A stretch of 64,000 bases of DNA. Origin: Vibrio atypicus (GTDB taxonomy: Bacteria > Pseudomonadota > Gammaproteobacteria > Enterobacterales > Vibrionaceae). The DNA lies in contig NZ_BLID01000014.1 of NCBI RefSeq assembly GCF_009811315.1, forward strand, positions 1-64,000, written 5' to 3'. Below are positions 8,122-17,745 of this stretch, in pieces (positions within the stretch are counted from its first letter, which is position 1; the number at the start of each line of letters is the position of its first letter). A program made the position numbers and the translations under genes. Below the pieces are notes generated by a model, which saw only the letters and a program-made list of their open reading frames with translations, was not told the DNA's origin and ran no database searches.

Positions 8122-9587
8122 CAGAATAGCTCCTCTCTTCTTTCTTCAAAGAAGCCATTTGGCCACGGCGCATCAAACTCACCCTCGTCAGTTGTTTTGA
8201 TTGGAATTAAACGAGTTTTACCTTCGGACTGCTCACAGAAAACTATCTGTACATCACTTTTCTTACAACCAAATGGTTCGTATTCGATCTCTTCATCTGC
8301 GGTTTGGCGGCGACGCTTTAACAACCTCAATAGCAAATGTTCGCTGTGAGTCTCAACCAAGAACATACGGTCAGAATTTTTCTTGGTTGCCTCTAGCATC
8401 ATATCCCCCAAAGCTAACTGCCACTTAGGGTGAATATGCAGTTCGGGTTGCTCGCACGATACGATAAGATCTTGCTCAAGTGAGGTCGCAACAACAAATG
8501 GGAAGACTTGCGATACGCCAACACCAACGCTTGACGGCAATAAAGGGATGTCAGTATGAGAGTCTTTGAGGATGACTGACTTTTCACTCAAACTTGGTTC
8601 GCCATAAGCTGGAGACTCAAAGCAGTAATTAGTGCCGAAGAACGCGCTACTCATAAATTTTTCATTAGTTTTGGTTTTTACACTTTCACTTGAAAAGGCG
8701 AAAGTCTCCCAACCCGCTGTACCGTCATACCAACGCTGAGTGTTCGTGCTCTTGTTTAATACGGTTGCACGTGTTGGCACAATACGTAGCGGACCGATAT
8801 GGAGCAAATCTTCAAGTTTTTTCACTAATAGCTTTAATGGTGCAAACGCAGCCTGTGATAAAGCTGCTTCAGCGAACAATTGAGCTGCCAGCGGGTGCTC
8901 TTCATATACGTTAAACCAATCGAACGGTGGATCCGATAGATCAAGCCTTTTATAGATGTTAGGCAACGCATCTTGGCTATTGATGGATACATCTTCCCAC
9001 TGGCCAGAATCAAAGAGATTATCGACTTTAAATGATTCATCGACTTCCCAGTGTGGCAGTGGTTCATAATGCTTAATTTGACAATCTGGTCGACCTGCTT
9101 GGGCTGTTATATTGAAATACTCGATGCCGTGGCTTTTACATACAAATCGGCTAATGTACGCACGTTTTTTTGTGTGGTCCCATTGAATATCTAATTCGAA
9201 GCAAAAAATGTCAGTGTCTGAATCAGGCGTGAAGAATAATGTATTCTCTAGTAACCAACGTTCGGACTCTGATAAATAATCATCCCAAATATCCGTTGTA
9301 CCATCTCTAAAATCTAGAGTTGCACCTAGGGTGATAACGCCATTTAAGTCCTTACCATGTACGATATTTTGAAAACCACCAAAATAAAGAGATTCGCCTG
9401 CGACTGAGCTGTACTGAGCATCAAAGTTACGTTTAGCGACCACTTCATACAGATACAGTAATGCATGTAATACTGTGCTTTTGCCTGTGCTGTTCGCGCC
9501 AAAGAACAAGGTGATGGGAGCTAATGGAATCGTAGCTTTGTTTTTGATGCCTTTGAATCCACCAACGGTAAGTGATGTTATTTTCAT
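8121..9587 (-). CDS. AAA ATPase of the DUF3696/OLD-like type
   Basis: 488 residues. N-terminal KITSLTVGGFKGI followed by Walker A GANSTGKST near residue 32; in the C-terminal third CEQPELHIHPKWQ (signature/Walker B region) and LVETHSEHLLLRLLKR, as in SMC-like ABC-type ATPases of the DUF3696 and OLD groups. There is no obvious C-terminal TOPRIM domain, so the nuclease function is probably supplied by the overlapping PLD-like gene. It starts after a strong terminator that closes hsdS, so this pair is a separate unit and not part of the restriction enzyme. Similar ATPase-plus-effector pairs are frequent in defence islands. Confidence 0.7.
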   Translation of the reverse strand: MKITSLTVGGFKGIKNKATIPLAPITLFFGANSTGKSTVLHALLYLYEVVAKRNFDAQYSSVAGESLYFGGFQNIVHGKDLNGVITLGATLDFRDGTTDIWDDYLSESERWLLENTLFFTPDSDTDIFCFELDIQWDHTKKRAYISRFVCKSHGIEYFNITAQAGRPDCQIKHYEPLPHWEVDESFKVDNLFDSGQWEDVSINSQDALPNIYKRLDLSDPPFDWFNVYEEHPLAAQLFAEAALSQAAFAPLKLLVKKLEDLLHIGPLRIVPTRATVLNKSTNTQRWYDGTAGWETFAFSSESVKTKTNEKFMSSAFFGTNYCFESPAYGEPSLSEKSVILKDSHTDIPLLPSSVGVGVSQVFPFVVATSLEQDLIVSCEQPELHIHPKWQLALGDMMLEATKKNSDRMFLVETHSEHLLLRLLKRRRQTADEEIEYEPFGCKKSDVQIVFCEQSEGKTRLIPIKTTDEGEFDAPWPNGFFEERREELF

Positions 9588-9604
9588 TTTTACCTAACCT
9601 TTGA

Positions 9605-9633
9605 TCAAAAAAGAGGTATCCGAAGATACCTCT
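9605..9633 (-). terminator. Rho-independent terminator after hsdS
   Basis: On the minus strand AGAGGTATC and GATACCTCT (9625-9633 and 9612-9620) form a 9-bp stem closed by a TTCG tetraloop and followed by a run of six T. It separates the hsd operon from the AAA/PLD pair. Confidence 0.85.
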
Positions 9634-9638
9634 GAAAT

Positions 9639-10835
9639 TTATAGTTGGCCTGAAAAGGCTTTTTGGGTGAGAGCAGAGAAGTTGTTTTGAGCCTCTACTA
9701 ACTGCTCTTTATAGTTATCCAATACTTTCTGACTTTGATGAAGTATTTTGACAAACCGCTGTTGTTCACTGCTAGGCGGACAGATTATCGGGAATTCTTC
9801 AATATGGTTCTTGTTTAGTTGTCGCTTATCAATTCCACCAACACATACGGCTCTTATATGGTCTCGATACTCTTTCGTAGTTAGAATAAATTCAATAAAC
9901 TCATGTACGTTATCTGGTTTGAGCCTAACTAAATATACGTGCCCGTTTATATTGGCTTCGTCATCTTTTCCACGGTAAATAGCAGCTCGTCCCAGACTAC
10001 TGTTTTCAGTATTGATACGGCCAGTTTTGGTTATCAAAATATCCTTGTGTTTCAAACTACTTTTGGACATTTTTGCATGTGTTGCATCATCAAGATAAAC
10101 GATGTCATCTAGATCAATACGCTTTTTCCACACGTTTTGACTTCTTAAAAATGCAATGCCTTTTTCAACATACACATCACTCCCCCCTTTGGGGGTTGTG
10201 CCATTGAGAATTTTATCTGATAAAGTCGATAAGGGAACTTGTTCCCACCCTTTCGGGTTTGTAACCGGATCACCAAACATATCCAAGAACACACTGTGTA
10301 AGAACTCATCGGCAAGCTCGATAGCTTGCTTGCGTTTCTGGCGAATGGCATCGGCTTTATCCAAAATGGCAGCTATACGCTTTTGTTCTTCTAGTGGTGG
10401 CAGTGGAATTTCAAAATTCTTAAGGAAGGTACCTGAAATGTTAGGTTGCGCACCGCCTGAACCTGCTTTGACAAAATCGGGTTTGCAATGCTTCAGCAAA
10501 TAATACAAAAATACAGGATCAACTTTCTCAGTAGGAGTGAATGCAGCACATGCTTGATTAGTTGCGGCTTCGATATCAAGAATAGAGCACGCTCCTATCG
10601 TCGCCCCATACATTGCAACCAACACCGTACCCTTCGGGTAAAGCCTAGCAGAAGAACCATCTAACCCCTCTTGAGTAATAAACTCGCTAGCTGAACGAAC
10701 GTATTTATTGTGGAGATCTCCAGTTTTTACCCAGTGAATATCTCCGCCATCGTAATATTCCGACTTTTTGCGCGATGGAGTTCCGCCCGATGTAACCTTA
10801 AACAGCTCGCCTAGCTTCACTAATGGCCAACTCAT
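9639..10835 (-). CDS. hsdS: Type I restriction-modification specificity subunit HsdS
   Basis: 398 residues with two target-recognition domains in tandem (the first after SWPLVKLGELFKVTSGGTPS, the second after GWEQVPLSTLSDKILNGTTPKGG), each followed by a conserved helical spacer (IPLPPLEEQKRIAAILDKADAIRQKRKQ near 145-175, CPPSSEQQRFVKILHQSQ near 350). HsdS gives the DNA sequence specificity of the methyltransferase and restriction complexes. Its ATG overlaps the hsdM stop by 4 nt (ATGA). Ends at a strong terminator. The recognition sequence cannot be deduced. Confidence 0.92.
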   Translation of the reverse strand: MSWPLVKLGELFKVTSGGTPSRKKSEYYDGGDIHWVKTGDLHNKYVRSASEFITQEGLDGSSARLYPKGTVLVAMYGATIGACSILDIEAATNQACAAFTPTEKVDPVFLYYLLKHCKPDFVKAGSGGAQPNISGTFLKNFEIPLPPLEEQKRIAAILDKADAIRQKRKQAIELADEFLHSVFLDMFGDPVTNPKGWEQVPLSTLSDKILNGTTPKGGSDVYVEKGIAFLRSQNVWKKRIDLDDIVYLDDATHAKMSKSSLKHKDILITKTGRINTENSSLGRAAIYRGKDDEANINGHVYLVRLKPDNVHEFIEFILTTKEYRDHIRAVCVGGIDKRQLNKNHIEEFPIICPPSSEQQRFVKILHQSQKVLDNYKEQLVEAQNNFSALTQKAFSGQL

Positions 10836-12427
10836 AGCATCGACTCCAGCTCATTTAGGTCAGCCAGAATCTCATTTTCTAGGGCTTTGAGTTTACCTAG
10901 AATCACATTTGGTTCTTCATAACTTTCTTGCTCGTAGACTACTTCTTTATAGCGGTTGATCGACAGGTCATATTTGTTCGACTTAATATCATCTTTCGCA
11001 ACCAAGAAGGCTTTTTGCGTTTTGTCTGACCATTGCTCGGTTGACTGCCCCTCGGCTACAGCCGCTTGGTAAGCTTTGTACTGCTCGACCAAATCTGGCA
11101 GGTCATTGTCTTTGATTGGGGTACGCTTATCATCCAGCGATTTACCATCGGCCTGCACATCGTAGAACCAAACATTATCAGTGCTACCACCTTTGGTGAA
11201 AATCAGGATAGCCGTAGAAACGCCCGCATAAGGCTTAAATACACCACTAGGTAGTGAGATTACCGCTTCCAACTGGTTATCTTCTACTAGGTGTTTACGC
11301 AGGGTTTGGTGCGCTTTGGAGCTACCAAATAACACGCCATCAGGAACGATGGTTGCAGTGCGACCACCTACTTTCAGCATACGTTGGATCAGTGCGACAA
11401 ACAGCAGTTCGGTCTTTTTAGTTTTGACCACTTTTAGAATCGCAGGATCGACGTCTTCTTCATCTAAGCTGCCCTTAAATGGCGGGTTAGCGAGGATGAT
11501 GTCAAACCCGTTTTTTGCCTCATCAGGGAAACGCTCTATAAAGCTCTGGCTTAATGTATCTTGGTAATGGATGTCTGGCTGTTTTACGCCGTGCATTACC
11601 AAGTTCATTACCGCGACGCGAAGCATTGTTGAGTCAAAATCAAAGCCGTGGAACATGTCGTAATCGATATGAGCACGGTTTTCTAGCAAATCGCCTGCGT
11701 ATAAGTGATTAAATACAGGGTTACCATGTACATCTAAAACAGGCTTTCCTTCAGTGTCAAAGGCTTGCTCTTTCTCTACACCTTCAGGCGACGAATACTT
11801 TTCTAGCAGGTATTCGTAGGTCGAAGATAAGAATCCACCCGTACCACATGCTGGGTCACACACTCGGTGCGTTTCTTCTACATCGAGCATTTCAATCATG
11901 GCACGAATAATATGACGCGGCGTGCGGAACTGGCCGTTGATCCCTGCGGTGGTCAATTTAGACAGAAGGTATTCGTACAAGTCACCTTTTACATCTTTGT
12001 TTTCTAGTGGCAGCTCGCTCACCAACTCAACCGCTTTAACCAATAGCGACTGCTTTTGGATCATTAGCTGCGCATCTTTCATAAAGTCTGCAAACAGCGT
12101 GTCATCAGATGTAAGTTCTTTGAAATACGGAAAGAGTTCGTCTTTTATTAATGGGTATAACTTTTCTGCGCCAAGATGACGGAAGTTTTCCCAACGGATG
12201 TGTTGCTTGTCTTTGTCTTTATCTTCACTGACAGGAAAACGGCGATTAAATGGCTTGCCCGTTCGTGCGCTACGTTTTTCGTCGTTACGCTCGTTCATGT
12301 CTAACATGCGGGCGTACATCAAATAAGTAATTTGCTCAACTACGGTTAGCGGGTTGGTGATCCCACCCGTCCAAAATTCTTCCCATAGCTTGTCAATTTG
12401 GCTCTTTAACGCGCCTGATGTAATCAT
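10832..12427 (-). CDS. hsdM: Type I restriction-modification methyltransferase HsdM
   Basis: 531 residues. The SAM-binding motif DPACGTGGF lies near residue 193 and the adenine-methyltransferase catalytic motif NPPF near 314, after an N-terminal helical HsdM domain (KLWEEFWTGGITNPLTVVEQITYLMYARMLD). It methylates adenine at the host's recognition sites together with HsdS, protecting the DNA from HsdR. It lies 132 bp downstream of hsdR. I see no convincing sigma-70 promoter in that gap, so whether it can be expressed without the sigma-54 promoter before hsdR is open. Confidence 0.95.
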   Translation of the reverse strand: MITSGALKSQIDKLWEEFWTGGITNPLTVVEQITYLMYARMLDMNERNDEKRSARTGKPFNRRFPVSEDKDKDKQHIRWENFRHLGAEKLYPLIKDELFPYFKELTSDDTLFADFMKDAQLMIQKQSLLVKAVELVSELPLENKDVKGDLYEYLLSKLTTAGINGQFRTPRHIIRAMIEMLDVEETHRVCDPACGTGGFLSSTYEYLLEKYSSPEGVEKEQAFDTEGKPVLDVHGNPVFNHLYAGDLLENRAHIDYDMFHGFDFDSTMLRVAVMNLVMHGVKQPDIHYQDTLSQSFIERFPDEAKNGFDIILANPPFKGSLDEEDVDPAILKVVKTKKTELLFVALIQRMLKVGGRTATIVPDGVLFGSSKAHQTLRKHLVEDNQLEAVISLPSGVFKPYAGVSTAILIFTKGGSTDNVWFYDVQADGKSLDDKRTPIKDNDLPDLVEQYKAYQAAVAEGQSTEQWSDKTQKAFLVAKDDIKSNKYDLSINRYKEVVYEQESYEEPNVILGKLKALENEILADLNELESML

Positions 12428-12559
12428 TATCTGTTCTCTATATCATTTTATGCCAATTGTCGCTGCGGCTTTCTTAACAAGCCTCTCATCTAGTGATGAA
12501 TGAACAGCGTCAATCGTAATTGGTTGTAGTTTACTTAGCCAGTGGCCATTGCCAAAGGG

Positions 12560-15500
12560 TTAATTCACCACTTTCTCTACACTTGCTTGTTTCTCACCCA
12601 AATGGACACTAAATCGGCGAACAAACTGTTCCACCACATCCGCTTGAGCAGGAATTGGGAATACGCCATCTAAGCCAGCATCATCAATTTGATTGAATGG
12701 TGCATCGTACAACTGCTCAATATCAACGCTACCGTAGCGGCAAAGGTGATTTTTGAGCATGCCGATAAAGCGTTGTTGTCTTGAGTTGAGGTGGGTATGC
12801 ACTTGCTGCACAAAGGCCGTAAACTCATTTTCAATCGCTTTTGCATCCATGCCAACAATGGTACGCAAAATCTGGTCAAGTCCTGCGGTTGATTCAGGGA
12901 AAAACTCTTTCAAAATAGAAAGGTCGACACCTGGGTTTTGAGTATGTACAAGCGCGTTAAGCGTCTCTAAATCGGCTTCTGTTACTGATTGTCCAGCACG
13001 TATTTTCTGCAACACTTCATTAGATTCAAACAATGGTGACAACGTTTTTTCGACCTCTTGTTTATAGATCTGGTAGTCTACTGTCTCAATATCAGTTTTC
13101 ACCTCTTCAGTGCGATATTCAGCGGCATCTTCTTTTACGTCCAATACTGGGGTTGGCTTAGGTGGCGGTGTTGCGCCTTTATCACGCAAATGAATCACCG
13201 CTCGTAGCTCGCTTCGGCAGGCCTCTAATTCATGGTGGTCGGCATCGTTCAAAAAGTTAGGCTGCTGCACTTGCTTAATCGTACTGGCCTTGCTGCGCAC
13301 TTCGTTAAGGTGCATGGAAAGTGTGGTGACCTTATCCATAATCGGCATCGCGGCAATATCAACCTTGGATGGTTGTTTGAGTTTGATAAGCTCAAGCTCT
13401 AAGAACTGGAGATCAAAACGCAAAGCTTCACTCTCACCCGTAATTGGCTTCCACTGCATTAGCGGAGCCATCGTAGAGCGCAGTAGCTCCTTGGTATCCG
13501 GAGCCATTTGGTGCAAGGTTCTCTCATCACTTAGTTGCGCTTTAATTTGCCAGTTTTCACGCACTTCGATGGTTTTATCGTTAAGCGATTCGATATCGGC
13601 TTTAATCTGTGGGATCACCGAATCGAAGATATCCATTTCTGCACGTTTAATTGCCTCATCAGCCAAGTTTAGCCGCGCTTCAAATACCTTTTGCGCAAGA
13701 GACTTACCTTTTGCACCATCATCTTCTTCTGGGTTCATTTTGAAATATTCAAAGTTGTTCCAGTGATCGAAGATCAAGAAATGTTTTTTATGTTCGCCTT
13801 GGCCAAACAAGTTCTCACACAAACGGGTACCACGACCTACCATTTGCCAAAACTTCACTTTCGATTTAATCGGTTTAGCAAACACAAGGTTGATACATTC
13901 CGGCACATCAATACCGGTATCGAGCATATCGACAGACACCGCAATGGTGATCTCTTCTTTGTTGCCTTCAGCACTTTTGAAGTTGTCGATCAGTTCATCT
14001 GCGCGTTCGTATTTCGAGTGAATCACTCGGCAGAAGTTACCACCCAAATCGGGGTACATTTCCGCAAACAGATCGGCGATAAGTTCGGCGTGTTTGATGC
14101 TGCGAGCAAAGATAATCGATTTACCAGGCAATTGATTGTCAGCATCTTTAAGACCACGTTCCATTAAATTACGGATGATCTGGCGGTTGGTGTCTTTGTT
14201 AAAGATCGCTTTATCGATTAGCTTTGAATCAAAATCGAGCTCATTCGGGTCGATTCCTTGATCTTCAAGCTCAGCTATCTGCTCATCAGTGAGCTCATTA
14301 CCTTTAATGCCATCACGCAAGAACTTGGTGGTATGAGAAACGACTTTAAAAGGCACGAGGTTTTCTTCTTCAATCGCTTGCTCTAATGGGTAGTTGGCCG
14401 TTGGCATTTTGTAGTCACAACCAAACAGCTGGCTGGTCGAGCGGGAAATCATCTCAACTGGCGTTGCCGTCAAGCCCACTTGCAGCGCATCAAAATACTT
14501 AAACAGCTCACCATACTTGTTGTAGATAGAACGATGCGATTCGTCGGCAATAATAAGGTCGAAGTGACCAACATCGAATTCTTCGAAGGTTTGCATCATG
14601 CCTGGGTAAGTTGCGATCACGATACGCGCTTTACTCGCAAGTTCTTTTTTGCTTTTGCCCTTTACGAATAACGGCTCTTTAGTGAACTCATTAAATGCGT
14701 TCGCCGCTTGCTTACGTAGCTCTTTACGGTCACATAAGAACAACACTCGCTTTGCCCAACCTGCATCAAGTAGACGCTTCGCTAGCGCAATGGAAACACG
14801 CGTTTTTCCCGTACCTGTGGCTTGCACGATCAGCGCTTTACGGTGCTTATCGCTAAATCGTTCACAGACACGAGTGATCGACTCCATTTGATAGAGTCGA
14901 CCTGCGACTTCGGTATCAATCGGAGTGCTGTTAAGATCTTTTTTCAAAGCACGCTGCTGGATAAGGTATTGCAGACTGTCTTTAGAGTAGTAACCAAAAA
15001 GTTTGCGAGGTACGTAGCCCTGAGCGTCATCCCACAACCAGATATCATAACCATTGGTGTAGAAAATAACTGGACGTTGACCCGTTTGTTTTTCTAACGC
15101 ATCAGCATAGATTTTGGCTTGCTCTTGCCCTGCTCGCGCATCCACTCGGGTTTTCTTCGCTTCGATAACTGCCAGTGGTTTGCCGTTGTCATCCCACAGT
15201 ACGTAGTCACAACGACCTTTGCCTGATTGAGTCGGTTGACCTTCTACTTCGTACTCTTTTGATACTTGTTCTGTGCTCACCTCTGCCAGTGCAACATCCC
15301 ACCCTTCACTTCTCAGCTCCGAATCGATTAGACGTTTACGAGTTTCCGCTTCGTTAAAGTCAAAGCTGTTCTTCAACTTGAGGGTGTTGCGCTTTAGCTT
15401 CTCAGCTTTGGTTTGATCAACTTGCAACTTGAGCTTACTAGCAGCCTGCTGGGCCAACAACTGGGCTTCTTTCGCCTCTTCAAGCTCTTTTAACGCCTGT

Positions 15501-16009
15501 GTAAGCTGCTCACTGTTCTGGGCGAGCTTTTGTTGTAACTGTTTGTTTTTTCGCTTGAAATCTGCTTTAGACTCACCCTCTAGCGGAGCATTATCAGGTT
15601 GAGTATATCGTGGACATTCTTCTTGGGAACCATCCCCATAGGCAATGAAAAGCCAACAACCAATCAGGTAGGATTCTTTGAGTAACCAGAGTGCGTCATG
15701 CTGATTGACATATCCGTCATGGGCAGCTTTGTTTCCGCCTTTGCGCACAGCATGAAATTTATCGAGAATATCTTTATGGATGATGGCAGTAAACGAAGCA
15801 CTCGTTAGCTTGTCGTGAACCGATGCATTTGGCAATACAGGTAAACGTAGCTCTCGATATAGGTAACCTACAATCTTTTCGACATAGCAACGAAGTTTTA
15901 CCATCGAGCTTTGAGGATCAGTCACCGCATAAGCTTCAGCAAATGCGCCCAGTTCAGCCAGTTCTGGCCAGTCTTTTCTTAGATGTTCAAAGTTCACTGA
16001 CGTTTTCAC
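12560..16009 (-). CDS. hsdR: Type I restriction endonuclease subunit HsdR (EcoEI-like)
   Basis: About 1149 residues: N-terminal DUF4145-like region, nuclease motif with VIEAKK near residue 281, helicase Walker A TGTGKTR near 398, DESH box near 490, and a C-terminal EcoEI_R-type domain. It translocates DNA and cleaves unmethylated foreign DNA. I place the start at the GTG at 16009 (MKTSVNFEHL...), with AGGAG ten bases upstream, instead of the longer frame from 16102, because a sigma-54 promoter at 16035-16050 would start transcription inside the longer version and the extra residues overlap the upstream regulator gene. After the stop codon the same frame continues open for 37 codons into the gap before hsdM. 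Confidence 0.92.
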   Translation of the reverse strand: MKTSVNFEHLRKDWPELAELGAFAEAYAVTDPQSSMVKLRCYVEKIVGYLYRELRLPVLPNASVHDKLTSASFTAIIHKDILDKFHAVRKGGNKAAHDGYVNQHDALWLLKESYLIGCWLFIAYGDGSQEECPRYTQPDNAPLEGESKADFKRKNKQLQQKLAQNSEQLTQALKELEEAKEAQLLAQQAASKLKLQVDQTKAEKLKRNTLKLKNSFDFNEAETRKRLIDSELRSEGWDVALAEVSTEQVSKEYEVEGQPTQSGKGRCDYVLWDDNGKPLAVIEAKKTRVDARAGQEQAKIYADALEKQTGQRPVIFYTNGYDIWLWDDAQGYVPRKLFGYYSKDSLQYLIQQRALKKDLNSTPIDTEVAGRLYQMESITRVCERFSDKHRKALIVQATGTGKTRVSIALAKRLLDAGWAKRVLFLCDRKELRKQAANAFNEFTKEPLFVKGKSKKELASKARIVIATYPGMMQTFEEFDVGHFDLIIADESHRSIYNKYGELFKYFDALQVGLTATPVEMISRSTSQLFGCDYKMPTANYPLEQAIEEENLVPFKVVSHTTKFLRDGIKGNELTDEQIAELEDQGIDPNELDFDSKLIDKAIFNKDTNRQIIRNLMERGLKDADNQLPGKSIIFARSIKHAELIADLFAEMYPDLGGNFCRVIHSKYERADELIDNFKSAEGNKEEITIAVSVDMLDTGIDVPECINLVFAKPIKSKVKFWQMVGRGTRLCENLFGQGEHKKHFLIFDHWNNFEYFKMNPEEDDGAKGKSLAQKVFEARLNLADEAIKRAEMDIFDSVIPQIKADIESLNDKTIEVRENWQIKAQLSDERTLHQMAPDTKELLRSTMAPLMQWKPITGESEALRFDLQFLELELIKLKQPSKVDIAAMPIMDKVTTLSMHLNEVRSKASTIKQVQQPNFLNDADHHELEACRSELRAVIHLRDKGATPPPKPTPVLDVKEDAAEYRTEEVKTDIETVDYQIYKQEVEKTLSPLFESNEVLQKIRAGQSVTEADLETLNALVHTQNPGVDLSILKEFFPESTAGLDQILRTIVGMDAKAIENEFTAFVQQVHTHLNSRQQRFIGMLKNHLCRYGSVDIEQLYDAPFNQIDDAGLDGVFPIPAQADVVEQFVRRFSVHLGEKQASVEKVVN

Positions 16010-16034
16010 TCTTATTGTACTCCTGACCTCAATG

Positions 16035-16050
16035 AGCAATGGGTGTGCCA
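16035..16050 (-). promoter_or_regulatory. Sigma-54 (-24/-12) promoter for the hsd operon
   Basis: On the minus strand TGGCACACCCATTGCT matches the consensus TGGCACR-N4-TTGCW at every defined position, with GG and GC exactly ten bases apart. Transcription would start near 16024, immediately before the AGGAG ribosome site of the hsdR GTG start at 16009. It lies in the 60 bp between the sigma-54 activator gene and hsdR. The activator's own binding sites would be expected 80-200 bp upstream, inside its coding sequence; I did not identify them. Confidence 0.85.
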
Positions 16051-16071
16051 ACCCTGTTTTAGCCAACTTGC

Positions 16072-17556
16072 TTATTCTTCGATGCCTAATTTTGTCATCC
16101 AACCGCTTAACGTTTGATGGCTCTTTAGACCTAGTACTTCAGCTGCTTTGGATTTATTGTTGCGACTATACTCTAAAGCTGATTCAACCGCATCTTTCTT
16201 AATAGTATCAATGTATTGCTGTATATCCCCAGGTACAAAAAACTCCCCCCGAGATGATTGCCTTCTGCCTGCACTTAATACTGATGATTGAAGGTCTTCG
16301 GCAGAAATGGTAGGTGATTCAGACCATAACACTGCTCGATTCAGTGTATTCCAAAGCTCCCTGATATTCCCGGGCCACGAGTATGATTGTGCAAAATTAA
16401 TTGCATCGGTGGAAATTTTCTTACTTTCGAACAGAGGATGTTTCTCCACCTGTTGATTGATATCACCCATTAGTGTTGAGATAAGTTCTGGAATATCTTC
16501 CGTTCTCGCTCTAAGCGGTGGCATTTCAATAACCCCTACGGCGAGTCGGTAGAACAAATCTTCCCGAAAGGCTCCTTGCGATATCATCTGAAATAGATCT
16601 TGGTGCGTGGCTGCAATAATACGCACATCAACAACCTTAGATTTAACGTCACCGACTCGAGTAATCTCTTTTTGTTGCAAAGCTCTAAGTAATTTAACTT
16701 GGACATTAAGTGGCAGCTCGCCTACTTCATCTAGGAACAAGGTGCCGCCATTTGCCTGTTCAAATAACCCTGTATGATCTTTATCCGCTCCAGTAAACGC
16801 CCCTTTGACGTGACCAAATAGAATTGAGTCCACCAAATTCTCTGGTAATGCACCACAGTTAACGGCTCTGAATGGTTTATCAGAGCGAGAGCTTGCGTTG
16901 TGAATGGCTGTTGCCATGACTTCTTTTCCTGACCCGCTTTCACCAAGCACAAGTGCAGGCAAATCAGATAAAGCAAGTCTGTGAGCTTTGTTCACTAAAA
17001 GCTGCATAATTTTCGACTTTGCTGTTATAGCTTCAAAAGCAGAGCTTAATTGAGGGGTATCTGATGTTAGTGACTGTATAGCGTTAATGGAGGATTTGGC
17101 GTATTCCGTCGCGAAATCGACAGGTATATCAACTTCAATTATCTCACCTTTAGGCGATGTTTGAAGTAACTGGCATTTAGCTATGCTCTTACCAAGTAAG
17201 ACAGAAATGACTGCCATTGCTGGCGTTCCAGAAGTGAGGTTTAAGTAAATGTGTTCCGAGCCAGCAGAAATCTTACTCAGCTGTTTTTGCATCACTTTGG
17301 TTATCGCTGAATAATCTATTGGTGATGCCAATCGAACTCGTTGGATAGTCACTAAGGTCTTAGATCGCCCCACGCAGGCAAGCTTTCTCTCCAACCACTC
17401 TTTATAGTCGTGCCATTCATCATCCCAGGTACTGGCAAGAATAATAATGCTGTCTAGAGGTTTGCATTTCAAAGCAATCGTTGCAATTGAAGCAGGCTTA
17501 TCCTGCCTCATTTGATCAAGATCTGTTCTGCCAAGCCAGGTGAGTAATGTTGCCAT
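16072..17556 (-). CDS. CARF-domain sigma-54 activator (RtcR-like) of a restriction operon
   Basis: 494 residues. The N-terminal 170 contain a Rossmann-type domain with NLTSGTPAM near residue 102, the ligand-loop pattern of CARF domains as in RtcR. A full AAA+ sigma-54 interaction domain follows: Walker A GESGSGKE near 204, GAFTGA near 252, GGTLFLDEVGEL after it. The C-terminus (KSKAAEVLGLKSHQTLSGWM) is a Fis-type helix-turn-helix. RtcR senses RNA-damage or nucleotide ligands through its CARF domain and switches on RNA repair genes; here the next gene is hsdR, with a consensus sigma-54 promoter between. It diverges from tniQ with 189 bp between. Best reading: a signal-gated activator of restriction. 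Confidence 0.85.
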   Translation of the reverse strand: MATLLTWLGRTDLDQMRQDKPASIATIALKCKPLDSIIILASTWDDEWHDYKEWLERKLACVGRSKTLVTIQRVRLASPIDYSAITKVMQKQLSKISAGSEHIYLNLTSGTPAMAVISVLLGKSIAKCQLLQTSPKGEIIEVDIPVDFATEYAKSSINAIQSLTSDTPQLSSAFEAITAKSKIMQLLVNKAHRLALSDLPALVLGESGSGKEVMATAIHNASSRSDKPFRAVNCGALPENLVDSILFGHVKGAFTGADKDHTGLFEQANGGTLFLDEVGELPLNVQVKLLRALQQKEITRVGDVKSKVVDVRIIAATHQDLFQMISQGAFREDLFYRLAVGVIEMPPLRARTEDIPELISTLMGDINQQVEKHPLFESKKISTDAINFAQSYSWPGNIRELWNTLNRAVLWSESPTISAEDLQSSVLSAGRRQSSRGEFFVPGDIQQYIDTIKKDAVESALEYSRNNKSKAAEVLGLKSHQTLSGWMTKLGIEE

Positions 17557-17745
17557 TCTTGCGTCCGTAACTATTTTTACTTATGGGAATGGAGTTTACC
17601 GCATTAAGCATTGAGTTGATATTCAATTACACCCAAAACTATATCAATAAAAGAAAAATCAAAAAGTTGTGGTTGGCGTCTCAATTCCAAACAAAACACG
17701 GCTAATCATACTGTTAGCTCCTATATTGAACTTAGGAGGAGCTCT

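Noticed and set aside
13290..14167. Two overlapping 158-residue rightward open frames inside hsdR
   Set aside because: They lie antisense to strongly conserved HsdR coding sequence, have biased composition and no ribosome sites: shadows of the real gene.
16010..16102. Longer hsdR start at 16102
   Set aside because: It overlaps the regulator gene, lies upstream of the consensus sigma-54 promoter, and the extra residues (MDDKIRHRRIS...) are the out-of-frame reading of the regulator's end; the GTG at 16009 has a good ribosome site.
17557..17745. Sigma-54-like site upstream of the CARF activator gene
   Set aside because: The best candidate has GG then ten bases then CC instead of GC and no TTGC box. 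The gene's own promoter is not identified.
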